This document shows positions 16,855 to 25,205 of a DNA stretch of 64,000 nucleotides, piece after piece. Both the position numbers and the translations under genes were made by a program. Below the pieces are notes generated by a model. That model was not told the origin of the DNA, did not search any database, and worked only from the letters and a program-made list of their open reading frames with translations. Positions within the stretch are counted from its first letter, which is position 1; every line of letters begins with the position of its first letter. The stretch comes from an uncultured Bacteroidia bacterium (GTDB lineage Bacteria > Bacteroidota > Bacteroidia > Bacteroidales > UBA932): assembly GCA_902778105.1 (NCBI GenBank), contig CACYWN010000012.1:21539-85538 (forward strand), read 5' to 3'.

Positions 16855-17322
16855 TCACAGATGGAGGGCATGCGTGTTTTTTATTTCGTCCATCACGAAG
16901 GTCGACAGGATGCTGCCGATGGAGTCGATGGTCCCAAGTACGTTGATGATGAATTCGTTGTAGTACTTCATGTCCGGTGCGTGGATTTTGAGCAGATAGT
17001 CGTATTCGCCGGAGACATTGTAACACTCGGCCACCTGCGGGATATCCTTGACGACGGATACGAATTCCCGGGCGACTTCACGGTTCATCTGCTTCAGCTT
17101 CACCGAGCAGAAGACGACGAATCCCAGATGGAGTTTTTCCGCATCCAGGACGGCGACGTACTTGCGGATTACGCCGCTGCGCTCCAGGCGCTTGAGCCGC
17201 TCGAAAACGGGGGTGGTGGACAGATGGACCCGGGCGGCCAGCTCCTTGGTGGTGAGCCGGGCGTTTTCCTGCATGCAGCGCAGGATGTTGAGGTCGACGG
17301 AGTCGAGCAGGAGGTCATTCAT
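16855..17322 (-). CDS. Lrp/AsnC-family transcriptional regulator
   Basis: 155-aa one-domain-plus-sensor regulator. The N-terminal winged helix-turn-helix reads DLNILRCMQENARLTTKELA then LSTTPVFERLKRLERSGVI (about residues 9-50). The C-terminal RAM/ACT-like domain includes VVFCSVKLKQ and YNVSGEYDYLLKIHAPD, an amino-acid effector-binding arrangement. It is divergent from metY, so it plausibly regulates methionine/cysteine genes or itself; the effector cannot be read from sequence. The intergenic region is 155 bp. Confidence 0.9.
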   Translation of the reverse strand: MNDLLLDSVDLNILRCMQENARLTTKELAARVHLSTTPVFERLKRLERSGVIRKYVAVLDAEKLHLGFVVFCSVKLKQMNREVAREFVSVVKDIPQVAECYNVSGEYDYLLKIHAPDMKYYNEFIINVLGTIDSIGSILSTFVMDEIKNTHALHL

Positions 17323-17427
17323 GGCAAAGAATATTATTCTGTTTGACGGCTGAATTCCGGTATGGATGTCTTTGTTTTTCTGATTTCGTGGTAAAATTAG
17401 AATTATTTTCTCAATTCATGAAGATTG

Positions 17428-17458
17428 TTGTCTGTTTTTTCCAAAGAATCTATCTTTG
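17428..17458 (+). promoter_or_regulatory. Promoter for metY-metX
   Basis: TTG at 17428-17430 and TATCTTTG at 17451-17458 are separated by 20 nt, a good match to the Bacteroidota sigma factor consensus. The transcript would start about 13 nt before the metY ATG, so there is no room for a riboswitch. Confidence 0.7.
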
Positions 17459-17477
17459 TTCGGAAAAATGAACTGAG

Positions 17478-18761
17478 ATGAGCAAATTGGATACCCTCTG
17501 CCTCCATGCAGGCTACACTCCCAAGCGCGGCGAGCCGCGTCAGCTTCCCATCGTACAGAGCACGACTTTCAAATATGAGACGTCCGACCAGATGGGCCGT
17601 CTTTTCGACCTGGAAGACAGCGGTTATTTCTATACCCGCCTGGCCAATCCCACCTGCGACGCCGTGGCTGCCCGTATCGCGGCCCTGGAGGGTGGCGTGG
17701 GCGCCATCCTCACATCTTCGGGGCAGGCGGCGAACCTGTTCGCCTGCCTGAATATCTGCCAGGCCGGTGACCATATCGTGAGCCTGAACAACATCTATGG
17801 CGGCACTTTCAACCTGCTGGGAGTGACCCTTGCGAAGATGGGCATAGAAGTCACCTTCGTGGACCACAAGGCCGGCGATGCCGAGGTGGAGGCCGCCTTC
17901 CGCCCGGAGACCAAGCTCCTCTTCGGGGAGACCCTTTCCAATCCCGGCGTCGAAGTACTTGACATCGAACGCTTTGCGAAAATCGCCCATGCGCATGGGG
18001 TACCGCTTGTCATCGACAACACCTTTGCTACACCGATCCACTGCCGGCCTTTCGAATGGGGCGCCGACATCGTCACCCATTCCACGACCAAGTATATCGA
18101 CGGTCATGGGGCGACGGTCGGCGGCTGTCTCGTGGACAGCGGCAATTTCGACTGGGATGCCCATGCCGGCAAGTTCCCGGGACTCACGACCCCGGATGAA
18201 TCCTACCATGGCCTGACTTATACGAAGGCCTTCGGGCGTGCGGCTTATATCACGAAAGCCGTGACGCACCTGATGCGTGACCTCGGTTCCACCCAGAGTC
18301 CGCAGAATGCCTTCTACCTGAACCTCGGCCTGCAGACGCTCCACCTCCGGATCCGCCGTGTCACCGAAAGCGCGCTGAAGGTCGCCCGTTTCCTGAAGTC
18401 ACACCCTGCCGTGGCGTGGGTGCGTTTTCCGGACCTTCCGGACGACCCGGAGCACGAAAAGCAGCTCAAATACCTGCCGGAAGGCTCCTGTGGCGTGATG
18501 TGCCTGGGCCTCAAGGGCGGCCGCGACTTCGACAACCGCTTCATGGATGCGCTGCGGTTGATTACCATCGAGACCCATGTGGCCGACTGTTTCTCCTGCA
18601 TCCTGCACCCGGCTTCCCATACGCACCGGCAGCTGTCGGACGAGCAGCTCCGCGCCGCCGGTATCGATCCGGGCCTGATGCGCCTCTCCATCGGACTGGA
18701 AGATGTGGATGACATCATCGCCGACTTGTCCCAAGCCCTTGAAGCAGCGGCCCATGTTTAG
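17478..18761 (+). CDS. metY: O-acetylhomoserine sulfhydrylase
   Basis: PLP-dependent enzyme of the Cys/Met metabolism family that makes homocysteine from O-acetylhomoserine and sulfide. The 427-aa length and the sequences CLHAGYTPKRGEPRQLPI, TSSGQAANL and FGETLSNPGVEVLDI are those of the long OAH sulfhydrylase group rather than cystathionine synthase. The PLP lysine is K205 in HSTTKYIDGHG. The next gene, metX, supplies its substrate and overlaps its 3' end by 8 bp. A divergent Lrp-like gene may control the pair. Confidence 0.93.
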   Translation: MSKLDTLCLHAGYTPKRGEPRQLPIVQSTTFKYETSDQMGRLFDLEDSGYFYTRLANPTCDAVAARIAALEGGVGAILTSSGQAANLFACLNICQAGDHIVSLNNIYGGTFNLLGVTLAKMGIEVTFVDHKAGDAEVEAAFRPETKLLFGETLSNPGVEVLDIERFAKIAHAHGVPLVIDNTFATPIHCRPFEWGADIVTHSTTKYIDGHGATVGGCLVDSGNFDWDAHAGKFPGLTTPDESYHGLTYTKAFGRAAYITKAVTHLMRDLGSTQSPQNAFYLNLGLQTLHLRIRRVTESALKVARFLKSHPAVAWVRFPDLPDDPEHEKQLKYLPEGSCGVMCLGLKGGRDFDNRFMDALRLITIETHVADCFSCILHPASHTHRQLSDEQLRAAGIDPGLMRLSIGLEDVDDIIADLSQALEAAAHV

Positions 18762-19758
18762 GAAAGAACTGTGTCTCACGCTGGAACTCGAGGCCGGGGG
18801 AGTGCTTTCCCCGGCCCGGGTCGTCTATCATACCTCCCAGGATGCCTGGGACGGAAAACGTCCGGTTATCTGGATCTGCCATGCCCTGACCGCGAACAGT
18901 GATCCCAGAGACTGGTGGCCGGAGATGGTGGGACCGGGCAAGGCCATCGACACGGAGAGGAACTTCGTCGTGTGCGTGAACATGCTCGGCTCCGCCTATG
19001 GCTCCGAAGGACCCGCCCGGGAGAATCCAGCGACCGGGAAACCCTGGCTCCTGGACTTCCCGAAGGTGACGGTCCGGGACATGGTCGCTGCGACGGTCGC
19101 GGTGCGAAAAGCGCTTGGAATCAAGCGGGTGGACCTTCTCATCGGAAGTTCCATCGGCGGTTTCCAAGCCATTGAGTGGGCGGTGACGGAACCGGAGGTG
19201 TTCAAGCGCTGCGTCTTCATCGCCACGGCTCCCCGTGTGTCCCCGTACCTGTCCGCGACGGTGGAAGCGCAGCGGATGGCCCTGGAAGCCGATCCCACCT
19301 TCCGGGAGGCCAGGGACCTCAGCGGCGGAGCGGCCGGCCTCAAATGTGCCCGGGCCCAGGCGCTCATCACCTATCGCTGTTTCGACGGCTATGGACTCAC
19401 CCAGTCCGAGGCCGATCCCGATACGCTCTTCGCCGGAAAGGCTGCTTCCTATGAACGGTACCAGGGAGAGAAGCTGGTCCGCCGCCAGTTCGATGCCTAT
19501 TCCTATTATACGCTTTGCAATGCGCTGGACAGCCACAATGTGGGCCGGAGACGCGGTGGTGTCGCGGCGGCCCTGTCCAGGATCAAGGCCCGGACGACAG
19601 TCGTATCCATCGACACGGACGGCCTTTTCCCGCCGCAGGAATCCTCCGTCTGGGCGCGTTGGATCCCCGGGGCGGATTTTATCGAAATCTCATCCCGATT
19701 CGGTCACGACGGTTTCCTCCTGGAAACGGCCCGGCTGACAGCGATTCTGATGCGCTGA
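18754..19758 (+). CDS. metX: Homoserine O-acetyltransferase
   Basis: Alpha/beta-hydrolase-fold enzyme acetylating homoserine, the substrate step for metY. The nucleophile is Ser133 in GSSIGGFQ; the acid and base are the Asp of SIDTDGLFPP and the His of FGHDGFLLE near the C-terminus. Other family motifs are CHALTANSD and NMLGSAYGSEGP. The ATG at 18754 (334 aa), overlapping the metY stop by 8 bp, is chosen because the homologous N-terminus (LTLELEAGGVLSPARVVY) begins just after it. It could in principle be a succinyltransferase of the same fold, but pairing with an OAH sulfhydrylase favours acetyl. Confidence 0.92.
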   Translation: MFRKELCLTLELEAGGVLSPARVVYHTSQDAWDGKRPVIWICHALTANSDPRDWWPEMVGPGKAIDTERNFVVCVNMLGSAYGSEGPARENPATGKPWLLDFPKVTVRDMVAATVAVRKALGIKRVDLLIGSSIGGFQAIEWAVTEPEVFKRCVFIATAPRVSPYLSATVEAQRMALEADPTFREARDLSGGAAGLKCARAQALITYRCFDGYGLTQSEADPDTLFAGKAASYERYQGEKLVRRQFDAYSYYTLCNALDSHNVGRRRGGVAAALSRIKARTTVVSIDTDGLFPPQESSVWARWIPGADFIEISSRFGHDGFLLETARLTAILMR

Positions 19759-19812
19759 CCGGAACGTGCGCCGTCACCATTGATGGGGATTGCGTTTTTC
19801 GTCACAATCCCT

Positions 19813-19820
19813 TATTTTTG
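19813..19820 (+). promoter_or_regulatory. -7 promoter box for the Fur-family gene
   Basis: TATTTTTG matches TAnnTTTG and lies 8 nt before the ATG at 19829, implying a very short or nearly absent leader. Confidence 0.5.
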
Positions 19821-19828
19821 CAGTTGAT

Positions 19829-20248
19829 ATGGAAGAGAATCACCTGGTCGAATTGATGGAACACCACGGGGTGAAACCCACGGCGAACCGGATCCTGATC
19901 GCGCGGGCACTGTCGGTGGCCGGGCGTCCCATGTCCATGACGGAACTGGAGGACGTGCTCGAAACCATCGACAAATCCAACGTATTCCGTACTTTGCAGG
20001 CCTTCCGGGAAGCGCATCTGGTCCATGTCCTCGAGGACACCGGCGACGGTGTGCGCTACGAACTATGCCACAGCCATCATGACGACGAGGACGATGACCT
20101 CCATGTCCATTTCTACTGCGAGAAGTGCCACAGGACCTTTTGTCTGGAAGGTACGCCCATTCCTCCGATTTCCGTTCCGGAGGGATTTCAGTCCCATACT
20201 GTCAGTTATTTGATTAAAGGCATCTGCATAGACTGCAGGCAGTCCTGA
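19829..20248 (+). CDS. Fur-family metal-dependent repressor
   Basis: 139-aa regulator of the Fur/Zur/PerR family. The N-terminal winged helix covers about residues 5-80 (VKPTANRILIARAL, SNVFRTLQAFREAHLV). The C-terminal dimerisation domain has a His/Asp-rich loop CHSHHDDEDDDLHVHFYC and a structural zinc site from CEKC and CIDC. Which metal or peroxide signal it senses cannot be decided; the HHDDEDDD loop is unusually acidic. Start 19829 is used because the longer frame would extend into the promoter. Its 3' end overlaps the convergent tcdA by 43 bp. Confidence 0.88.
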   Translation: MEENHLVELMEHHGVKPTANRILIARALSVAGRPMSMTELEDVLETIDKSNVFRTLQAFREAHLVHVLEDTGDGVRYELCHSHHDDEDDDLHVHFYCEKCHRTFCLEGTPIPPISVPEGFQSHTVSYLIKGICIDCRQS

Positions 20249-20970
20249 ATCACCAGCGAGGCCAGGGTGAAGCCGAAGGGGGCGGTGACGGTGACGAGGG
20301 AGCCGTTGTGGGCTTTTTTCTCGAATTTGAGCTCTTCGGGGAGGGCGGTGTCGGTGCCGCGGTTCTCCAGGAGTTCCTCGTCATAGACGCAGAGGAAGTC
20401 CTTGGCGGGGAGGGTGCCGGCCTTGCGGAGTTTCTTGCGGAGCATGGCGCCGAGGGGGCAGCCGCGGACCTCCCAGAACGAGGCGACCCGGACCTTCGTG
20501 GGGTCGATCTTGCACGCAGCGCCCATGGAGGAGAAGAAAGTCGCCGGGGTGGCGGCGGCGCGGAGGATCAGGGCGGCCTTGTCCTTCAGGGCGTCGATCG
20601 CGTCGATGATGTAGTCGTAGCTCTCCAGGGCAAAGGAATCGGCCGTTGCCTCGGTGAAACGGGCCTCCAGGGCCGTAATTTCGGCAGAGGGATTGATATC
20701 CAACAGCATTTCCTTCAGAACATCAACCTTCGGGCGGCCGACGGTTGAGGCCGTGGCCATCCGCTGCCGGTTGATGTTGGAGGGGGCGACGCGGTCCGCA
20801 TCGACCAGGGTCAGATGGGTAATCCCGCTTCGGACAAGGCCTTCGGCGCACCAGCTGCCAACGCCGCCTACGCCGAAAAGGATGACCCGGACGGTGCCGA
20901 GACGTTCCATTGCATCGGCCCCGAGCAGGAGTTCCGCCCGGTTGAATATTTCCTTGGGAGAGGGATTCAT
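20206..20970 (-). CDS. tcdA: tRNA threonylcarbamoyladenosine dehydratase (TcdA/ThiF family)
   Basis: E1-like ATP-dependent enzyme that cyclises t6A37 in tRNA. The adenylation motif VILFGVGGVGSWCAEGL is at about residues 24-40; LVDADRVAPSNINRQ follows. The C-terminus has SLVTVTAPFGFTLASLVIQD. I start at the ATG at 20970 (254 aa), whose ATGA overlaps the stop of the upstream hydrolase gene; longer starts would lie inside that gene. It is the last gene of a five-gene reverse operon that also encodes a pseudouridine synthase. Confidence 0.9.
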   Translation of the reverse strand: MNPSPKEIFNRAELLLGADAMERLGTVRVILFGVGGVGSWCAEGLVRSGITHLTLVDADRVAPSNINRQRMATASTVGRPKVDVLKEMLLDINPSAEITALEARFTEATADSFALESYDYIIDAIDALKDKAALILRAAATPATFFSSMGAACKIDPTKVRVASFWEVRGCPLGAMLRKKLRKAGTLPAKDFLCVYDEELLENRGTDTALPEELKFEKKAHNGSLVTVTAPFGFTLASLVIQDCLQSMQMPLIK

Positions 20971-21890
20971 CGCGCGAGCCATCCGTCCAGGCGGTCGCGG
21001 ACATCCCGCCACACGTCTTCCCGCCCGACTTCGTTCAGGATCTCATGCCGCATCTTTGGGTAGACCTGGCTGGTCACTTCGCGGTAGCCCCGTCCGCGGA
21101 GGAAACTCACCGCCTGTGAGAATTTCTTGAGGTTGATGATGCAGGGGTCCTCGGCGCCGGCGATGAAATGGACGGGCAGCCCGGGATTCGAGACGATCCA
21201 CCCTTCCGGGGAATAGATGTCCGTCATCAGGCGGAACAGGCCGTTCCGATAGCCGTTGACCGTAAACGTGAAACCGCAGAGGGGATCGTTGTTGTAGGCC
21301 TGGACGTTGGCCTTGTTGGTGGAAAGCCAGGCATTCCTGATTCCGTCGGCCTTGAACTTCCTGTCGTTGTTGCCGGTGCACAGGTTCGCGAGGAATTCCG
21401 AGCGGTACCGCTGTCCCTTGAAAAGGCCGATGCAGCCTGCGAGAAAACTGCCCAGGCCGGCGGCCGGATTCTTGCTGGGGCTGCCGCAGACGATCAGCCC
21501 GGCGATGTCCTGGTCGTACCGCTTGAGGTAGCTGCGGACGATCATCGATCCCATGCTGTGGCCGAAGATGAAGACCGGAAGACCGGGATACCGTTCCTTG
21601 ATCCAGTCCGTTACGCAGTGGACATCGTCCACGAGACCTCGCATTCCGCCCTTTCCCAGGTAGCCGAGGTCTTCCTGCGAGGCGGCCGTCTCCCCGTGAC
21701 CCCGAAGGTCGCAGATGACGCAGGCATACCCCATCTCCGACAGGTAGTTCATGAAGGGAATATAGCGCTCCTTGTGCTCCGCCATTCCGTGGACCAGCTG
21801 GAGGACCGCCTTGGGTGCCTCGGGAGCGATGAGGAGGGTGCTGAGCTGAACGCCGTCAGAAGCACCGGGGACCGTGAACGTTTCCATCAT
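20967..21890 (-). CDS. Alpha/beta hydrolase, monoacylglycerol lipase-like
   Basis: 307-aa hydrolase of the serine aminopeptidase S33/lysophospholipase group. The HGMAEHKERY oxyanion region, the nucleophile elbow FGHSMGSM (Ser about 111), an acid in AGAEDPCI and the base His in KMRHEILNE are visible. There is no signal peptide, so it should act in the cytoplasm on acylglycerols or lysophospholipids; the exact substrate is unknown. It is coupled by ATGA-type overlaps to the RluA-like gene before it and tcdA after it. A second ATG directly follows the first. Confidence 0.87.
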   Translation of the reverse strand: MMETFTVPGASDGVQLSTLLIAPEAPKAVLQLVHGMAEHKERYIPFMNYLSEMGYACVICDLRGHGETAASQEDLGYLGKGGMRGLVDDVHCVTDWIKERYPGLPVFIFGHSMGSMIVRSYLKRYDQDIAGLIVCGSPSKNPAAGLGSFLAGCIGLFKGQRYRSEFLANLCTGNNDRKFKADGIRNAWLSTNKANVQAYNNDPLCGFTFTVNGYRNGLFRLMTDIYSPEGWIVSNPGLPVHFIAGAEDPCIINLKKFSQAVSFLRGRGYREVTSQVYPKMRHEILNEVGREDVWRDVRDRLDGWLAR

Positions 21891-22882
21891 TGTTCGAATC
21901 TTTCAAAGGCTTCGGGAAGCGGGGACTTGCAGCGGATGATCTCGCCGGAAACCGGATTCCGGAAAACGAGGGAGGCTGCGTGGAGGGCGAGCCGGCGGAT
22001 CGGGTCCGTCTCGGCGCCGTATTTTTCGTCGCCGGCGATGGGATGGCCGATGTCGGCGGCATGGACGCGGATCTGGTTCTTCCGACCGCTCTCCAGGGAG
22101 AATTCTGCCTTGGTATAGACGCCTTTACCCTTGTGGACATAGTCCAGGACTCTGTAATGGGTGATGGCAAGGTGGCCGTCCCGGACTTCTTCGGGATAGG
22201 AATGGACCTTCATCGACTTGGGGTTTTCCACGAGCCAGCTCTGGATGGCGCCGGATTCCTTCTCCACCTTCTTTTCCAGATAGGCGACATAGCGGCGTTC
22301 GATGACGAGCTCTTTCCAGCGGCTCTGGAGGATTTCCTTGGCCCTTTCGTTCTTGGCGAAGACCAGCAGGCCGGACGTTCCCTTGTCGATGCGGTGGACG
22401 ATCCAGACCTTGGCCGTGCTGCGGTCCGGCGTGCGGCCGCTGGCCAGGTCCTCTTTCCGCCGGGAGCGGGCCTGGACCTTGACGTAGGCATTCAGGATGG
22501 CGTACAGGGTGGTTTCCTTGTGGCCGGATTTGCTTTGGGACCCCCGTGCGGTGGATACGCTCAGCATCCCCGACGGCTTGTCCACAACGATATAGTCATC
22601 GTCTTCGTATACGATCCTGACGCCGGTCTTCTCCACGTCTTCCCGGGCGTTGACGGTATTTTCACGTGCCATCGAGATGACCTTGGGAAGGACCAGGAGC
22701 GTGTCCCCGGCCTGCAGCGGATGGTCGAAGGCGGTCCGCTGCTGTCCGTTCACCAGGACCTGGCCTTTGGACAGCATGTTCTTGACCCCGGTCTTGGACT
22801 GGGTCGGAAAGATCTCATACAGGTATTTCAGGAGGGGGGCGTCGTGGGAGACGGTGAATTTCTGTCCGGCGGTTCCGTTCAT
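21887..22882 (-). CDS. RluA-family pseudouridine synthase
   Basis: 331-aa enzyme isomerising uridine in rRNA or tRNA. An N-terminal S4-like RNA-binding domain (about residues 10-80; LLKYLYEIFPTQSKTGVKNM) precedes the catalytic domain. The catalytic aspartate is in HRIDKGTSGLLVFAKN (near residue 165). The C-terminus has GRKNQIRVHAADIGHPIAGD. The frame is open far upstream, but the family N-terminus begins at the ATG at 22882, which overlaps the stop of the LRR gene by 4 bp. The target position (RluC-, RluD- or TruC-like) is not predictable. Confidence 0.92.
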   Translation of the reverse strand: MNGTAGQKFTVSHDAPLLKYLYEIFPTQSKTGVKNMLSKGQVLVNGQQRTAFDHPLQAGDTLLVLPKVISMARENTVNAREDVEKTGVRIVYEDDDYIVVDKPSGMLSVSTARGSQSKSGHKETTLYAILNAYVKVQARSRRKEDLASGRTPDRSTAKVWIVHRIDKGTSGLLVFAKNERAKEILQSRWKELVIERRYVAYLEKKVEKESGAIQSWLVENPKSMKVHSYPEEVRDGHLAITHYRVLDYVHKGKGVYTKAEFSLESGRKNQIRVHAADIGHPIAGDEKYGAETDPIRRLALHAASLVFRNPVSGEIIRCKSPLPEAFERFEQ

Positions 22883-23502
22883 AGCTCTTCCAGGAATTCG
22901 TGATACTGTTTGGGAATAAGGGTCAGGAACTTGTCCAGGGTTCCGGAGGGGATGAGGATGGACTCCAGCGATTCGCAGTCGTCGAAGGCATCTTCCCCGA
23001 GGGCTTCCAGGCCCTTGTTCAGGCGGACCTGGTACAGGTTGATGCAACCCTGGAAAGCCCGTGGCCCGATGGCCCGCAGCGAGGCGGGACAGCTGATCCT
23101 TTCCAGGTTCCAGCAGTCGCAGAAGGCTTCCTCCCCGATGTACAGGAGGCTCTTGGGGAGCCGGATGGACTCCAGGAAACCGCATTCATTGAAGACGGCC
23201 TTGCCGATGTGGGTAAGGGTGGAGGGCAGGTGGATTTTCTCCAGGAAGGAGTCCCTTTCCTCCAGGGGGATTTCTTCGCCGGCTTTCCGGTCCTGCGCCA
23301 TGTAGTCCTGGAAGGCGAACACTTCGTCGCAAAGGATGCGGCAACCCTCCCGGACGGTGACGTTCGACGGGAAATTCTCGGCGTCCAGCAGTTTCGTGCC
23401 GTCCGCGGAGTAACTGCAGCGGTTATCGTCGTCCCAGATGTCGTCCGCCAGGTCTTCGGGGAGCGGGGCCGTGGGGACGTTGATGATCTCTTCGAGGGTC
23501 AT
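22879..23502 (-). CDS. BspA-type leucine-rich repeat protein, cytoplasmic
   Basis: 207 aa with about four LRR_5 (BspA/TpLRR) repeats in residues 85-190, such as LEKIHLPSTLTHIGKAVFNE and LERISCPASLRAIGPRAFQG. Unlike most BspA proteins it has no signal peptide, so it is probably intracellular and may bind protein or peptide partners. It lies 6 bp downstream of an unknown protein and overlaps the RluA-like gene by 4 bp. A functional tie to RNA modification is suggested only by this coupling. Confidence 0.78.
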   Translation of the reverse strand: MTLEEIINVPTAPLPEDLADDIWDDDNRCSYSADGTKLLDAENFPSNVTVREGCRILCDEVFAFQDYMAQDRKAGEEIPLEERDSFLEKIHLPSTLTHIGKAVFNECGFLESIRLPKSLLYIGEEAFCDCWNLERISCPASLRAIGPRAFQGCINLYQVRLNKGLEALGEDAFDDCESLESILIPSGTLDKFLTLIPKQYHEFLEEL

Positions 23503-23508
23503 AGGGAA

Positions 23509-23970
23509 TCAGAAGTTCTTGACGAATTCGATGTCCTTCTTGAGCATGACCTTGGGCTCCATCACCGAAACCTTCTGGAAAAGTTTGAACTGATAGGCGG
23601 GGGAGAGGTAGACCACGTGCTCGTGCTTCCCCTTGCGCCACCATTTATAGAAGGCGATGGGGTCCGTATCGTAAGGAATCCTGGCCTCGACTTCGGAGGA
23701 ATAGCCGGGGAAGTCGATGAACATCTTGAGCCCGGTGATGCGCTTGTAATACTCGTAATCCGCCCGGCGGAGTTTGGAAACCAGGGGGGTGAAAACCTCC
23801 ATCTGGTCCACTTTCAGGATTTTTTCGCGCACAATCATCCGGTGGATGCGGACAGGGTCTACATTCAGCCATTCGCCTATCTTCCGGGTTTCGGGCCCAT
23901 TTTCACAATCAAGTGTCAACAGGTCAGTGGAATAGTACGTTTTTTCCTGGTCAAGCGGATAGGTTTCCAT
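23509..23970 (-). CDS. Unknown protein, first gene of the LRR/RluA-like operon
   Basis: 153 aa, soluble, not recognised. Notable parts are GEWLNVDPVRIHRMIVREKI, which could be a small helix-turn-helix-like segment, and an aromatic stretch IAFYKWWRKGKHEHVVYLSP. No signal peptide, membrane span or metal motif. The ATG at 23970 is used rather than a TTG one codon earlier. It has a clear promoter box upstream and leads the operon with the LRR, RluA-like, hydrolase and tcdA genes. Confidence 0.6.
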   Translation of the reverse strand: METYPLDQEKTYYSTDLLTLDCENGPETRKIGEWLNVDPVRIHRMIVREKILKVDQMEVFTPLVSKLRRADYEYYKRITGLKMFIDFPGYSSEVEARIPYDTDPIAFYKWWRKGKHEHVVYLSPAYQFKLFQKVSVMEPKVMLKKDIEFVKNF

Positions 23971-23992
23971 CAAAAAGTTTTACGGTGCTCTG

Positions 23993-24000
23993 CAAATATA
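23993..24000 (-). promoter_or_regulatory. -7 promoter box for the five-gene reverse operon
   Basis: TATATTTG on the minus strand, 22 nt before the ATG at 23970. It is back to back with the promoter of the DUF4332 gene. Confidence 0.65.
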
Positions 24001-24008
24001 AGAAAAAA

Positions 24009-24040
24009 TTTGTCTTTATTTACGAAAAAATGTATATTTG
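24009..24040 (+). promoter_or_regulatory. Promoter for the DUF4332 gene
   Basis: TTTG at 24009-24012 and TATATTTG at 24033-24040 with a 20-nt spacer, close to the Bacteroidota consensus. The ATG follows after 46 nt. Confidence 0.75.
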
Positions 24041-24086
24041 AACGATTAAATAGCACGGACAGCAACCTTTAAACACAAATTTTGAT

Positions 24087-24494
24087 ATGATTTACAAAAT
24101 TATCGACATTCAGGGCATCGGCCCTGTGTACGCCGAGAAGCTCATCGGCATCGGCATCGAGACCGTTGACCAGCTCCTGGAGAAGGGCGCCGACGCCAAG
24201 GGCCGCCAGGCTATCGAGGAGGCCACCGGCATCCGTCATGACCTCGTTCTTACGTGGGTGAACCATGCCGACCTGTTCCGCGTGAAGGGCATCGGCCCGC
24301 AGTTCGCCGAACTGCTTGAGGCCGCGGGCGTGGACACCGTGAAGGAACTGCGCAACCGCAACGCTGCGAACCTCGCCGCCAAGATGCTGGAGGTGAATGA
24401 AGAGAAGCACCTCTGCCGCCGTACCCCGGTGGAGAAGGAGGTCCAGAAGTTCATCGACCTTGCCAAGGAACTCGAGCCGAAAGTGAGCCATTAG
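24087..24494 (+). CDS. DUF4332 helix-hairpin-helix protein
   Basis: 135-aa protein with two helix-hairpin-helix-like units: IQGIGPVYAEKLIGIGI (about residues 8-24) and VKGIGPQFAELLEAAGV (about 69-85). This is the DUF4332 arrangement, related to non-specific DNA-binding HhH modules. There are no catalytic residues. The strong promoter, isolated position and perfect terminator suggest a well-expressed single-gene transcript. A DNA- or protein-binding role is inferred. Confidence 0.82.
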   Translation: MIYKIIDIQGIGPVYAEKLIGIGIETVDQLLEKGADAKGRQAIEEATGIRHDLVLTWVNHADLFRVKGIGPQFAELLEAAGVDTVKELRNRNAANLAAKMLEVNEEKHLCRRTPVEKEVQKFIDLAKELEPKVSH

Positions 24495-24516
24495 TCTTCC
24501 GGCACAGTATGTCGAA

Positions 24517-24541
24517 CGGCGTCCCGCGGGACGCCGTTTTT
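24517..24541 (+). terminator. Terminator after the DUF4332 gene
   Basis: A perfect 20-bp palindrome (CGGCGTCCCGCGGGACGCCG, 24517-24536) is followed by five T residues. It lies between convergent genes; on the other strand it falls after the nitroreductase stop but lacks a good T run. Confidence 0.85.
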
Positions 24542-25170
24542 CATAGCAGGATGTCGTCCACCTTCAGTTTCGGGACGAAATGCACCCCGTCTTTCCGATA
24601 ATAATTGAGCGGCTGTCCCACATCCACCGGCTTCAGGAAAATGTCCTCCGCGCCCTTGCCGATGGCGATGACCAGGAGCGGGGCCAGGTCCATGCCCAGT
24701 GCTTCCTGCAGTTTCCCGGGATCGAAGGCGCGGATGATGATGCCGTTCAAGCCCATCTCCACGGCTTTCAGCAGCAGGCTCTGTGCGGCAATGCCCAGGT
24801 CGATGTCGATGACCGGGTTCTCCGGGACCGTGCTGGCAACGACCAGGAAGGCGCGGGGTTCTGTGCCGGGGAAGGGAAGGTGCAATTCCGGAAGTGCGCC
24901 GCCCAGCCGGACAAGCGGAAGGACTTTGTCACTCTCATCCTCCGTGACAAGGCGATAGCGCAGTGCCTGCCGGTTCATCCCGGAGGGGACAAGGGTGGTC
25001 ACTTCCACCAGTTTCTTCAATTCTTCGCGCGTGACTGCGCGTGTGGGATCGTAGCCCCGGTAACTCCGGTTACGGCGCAGGAGCGTGTCCAGGGACACGT
25101 TGTTCCGCCGGATAACCGGCCGCTTTTCCTGCAGCGCTTCGTATTTCTTTTCCAAATAATTGTCTGCCAT
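24541..25170 (-). CDS. Nitroreductase-family FMN oxidoreductase
   Basis: 209-aa flavoprotein of the nitroreductase fold. The FMN-phosphate segment RRNRSYRGYDPTRAVT (about residues 32-47), TLVPSGMNRQALRY, DLGIAAQSLLLKAVEMGL and the end segment DVGQPLNYYRKDGVHF are family-like. It is probably a cytoplasmic NAD(P)H-dependent reductase; the natural substrate is unknown. A TAACTTTG box lies only 4 nt before the ATG, so the mRNA would be almost leaderless if that box is used. Confidence 0.85.
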   Translation of the reverse strand: MADNYLEKKYEALQEKRPVIRRNNVSLDTLLRRNRSYRGYDPTRAVTREELKKLVEVTTLVPSGMNRQALRYRLVTEDESDKVLPLVRLGGALPELHLPFPGTEPRAFLVVASTVPENPVIDIDLGIAAQSLLLKAVEMGLNGIIIRAFDPGKLQEALGMDLAPLLVIAIGKGAEDIFLKPVDVGQPLNYYRKDGVHFVPKLKVDDILL

Positions 25171-25174
25171 GGGA

Positions 25175-25182
25175 CAAAGTTA
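25175..25182 (-). promoter_or_regulatory. Possible -7 box for the nitroreductase gene
   Basis: TAACTTTG on the minus strand matches TAnnTTTG but is only 4 nt from the ATG. It implies leaderless translation or that this match is coincidental. Confidence 0.35.
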
Positions 25183-25205
25183 AGGATTTTTCTTATCTTC
25201 GCACT

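Noticed and set aside
17323-17477. SAM riboswitch or T-box before metY
   Set aside because: The promoter lies so close to the ATG that only about 13 nt of leader remain, and no aptamer motif is visible.
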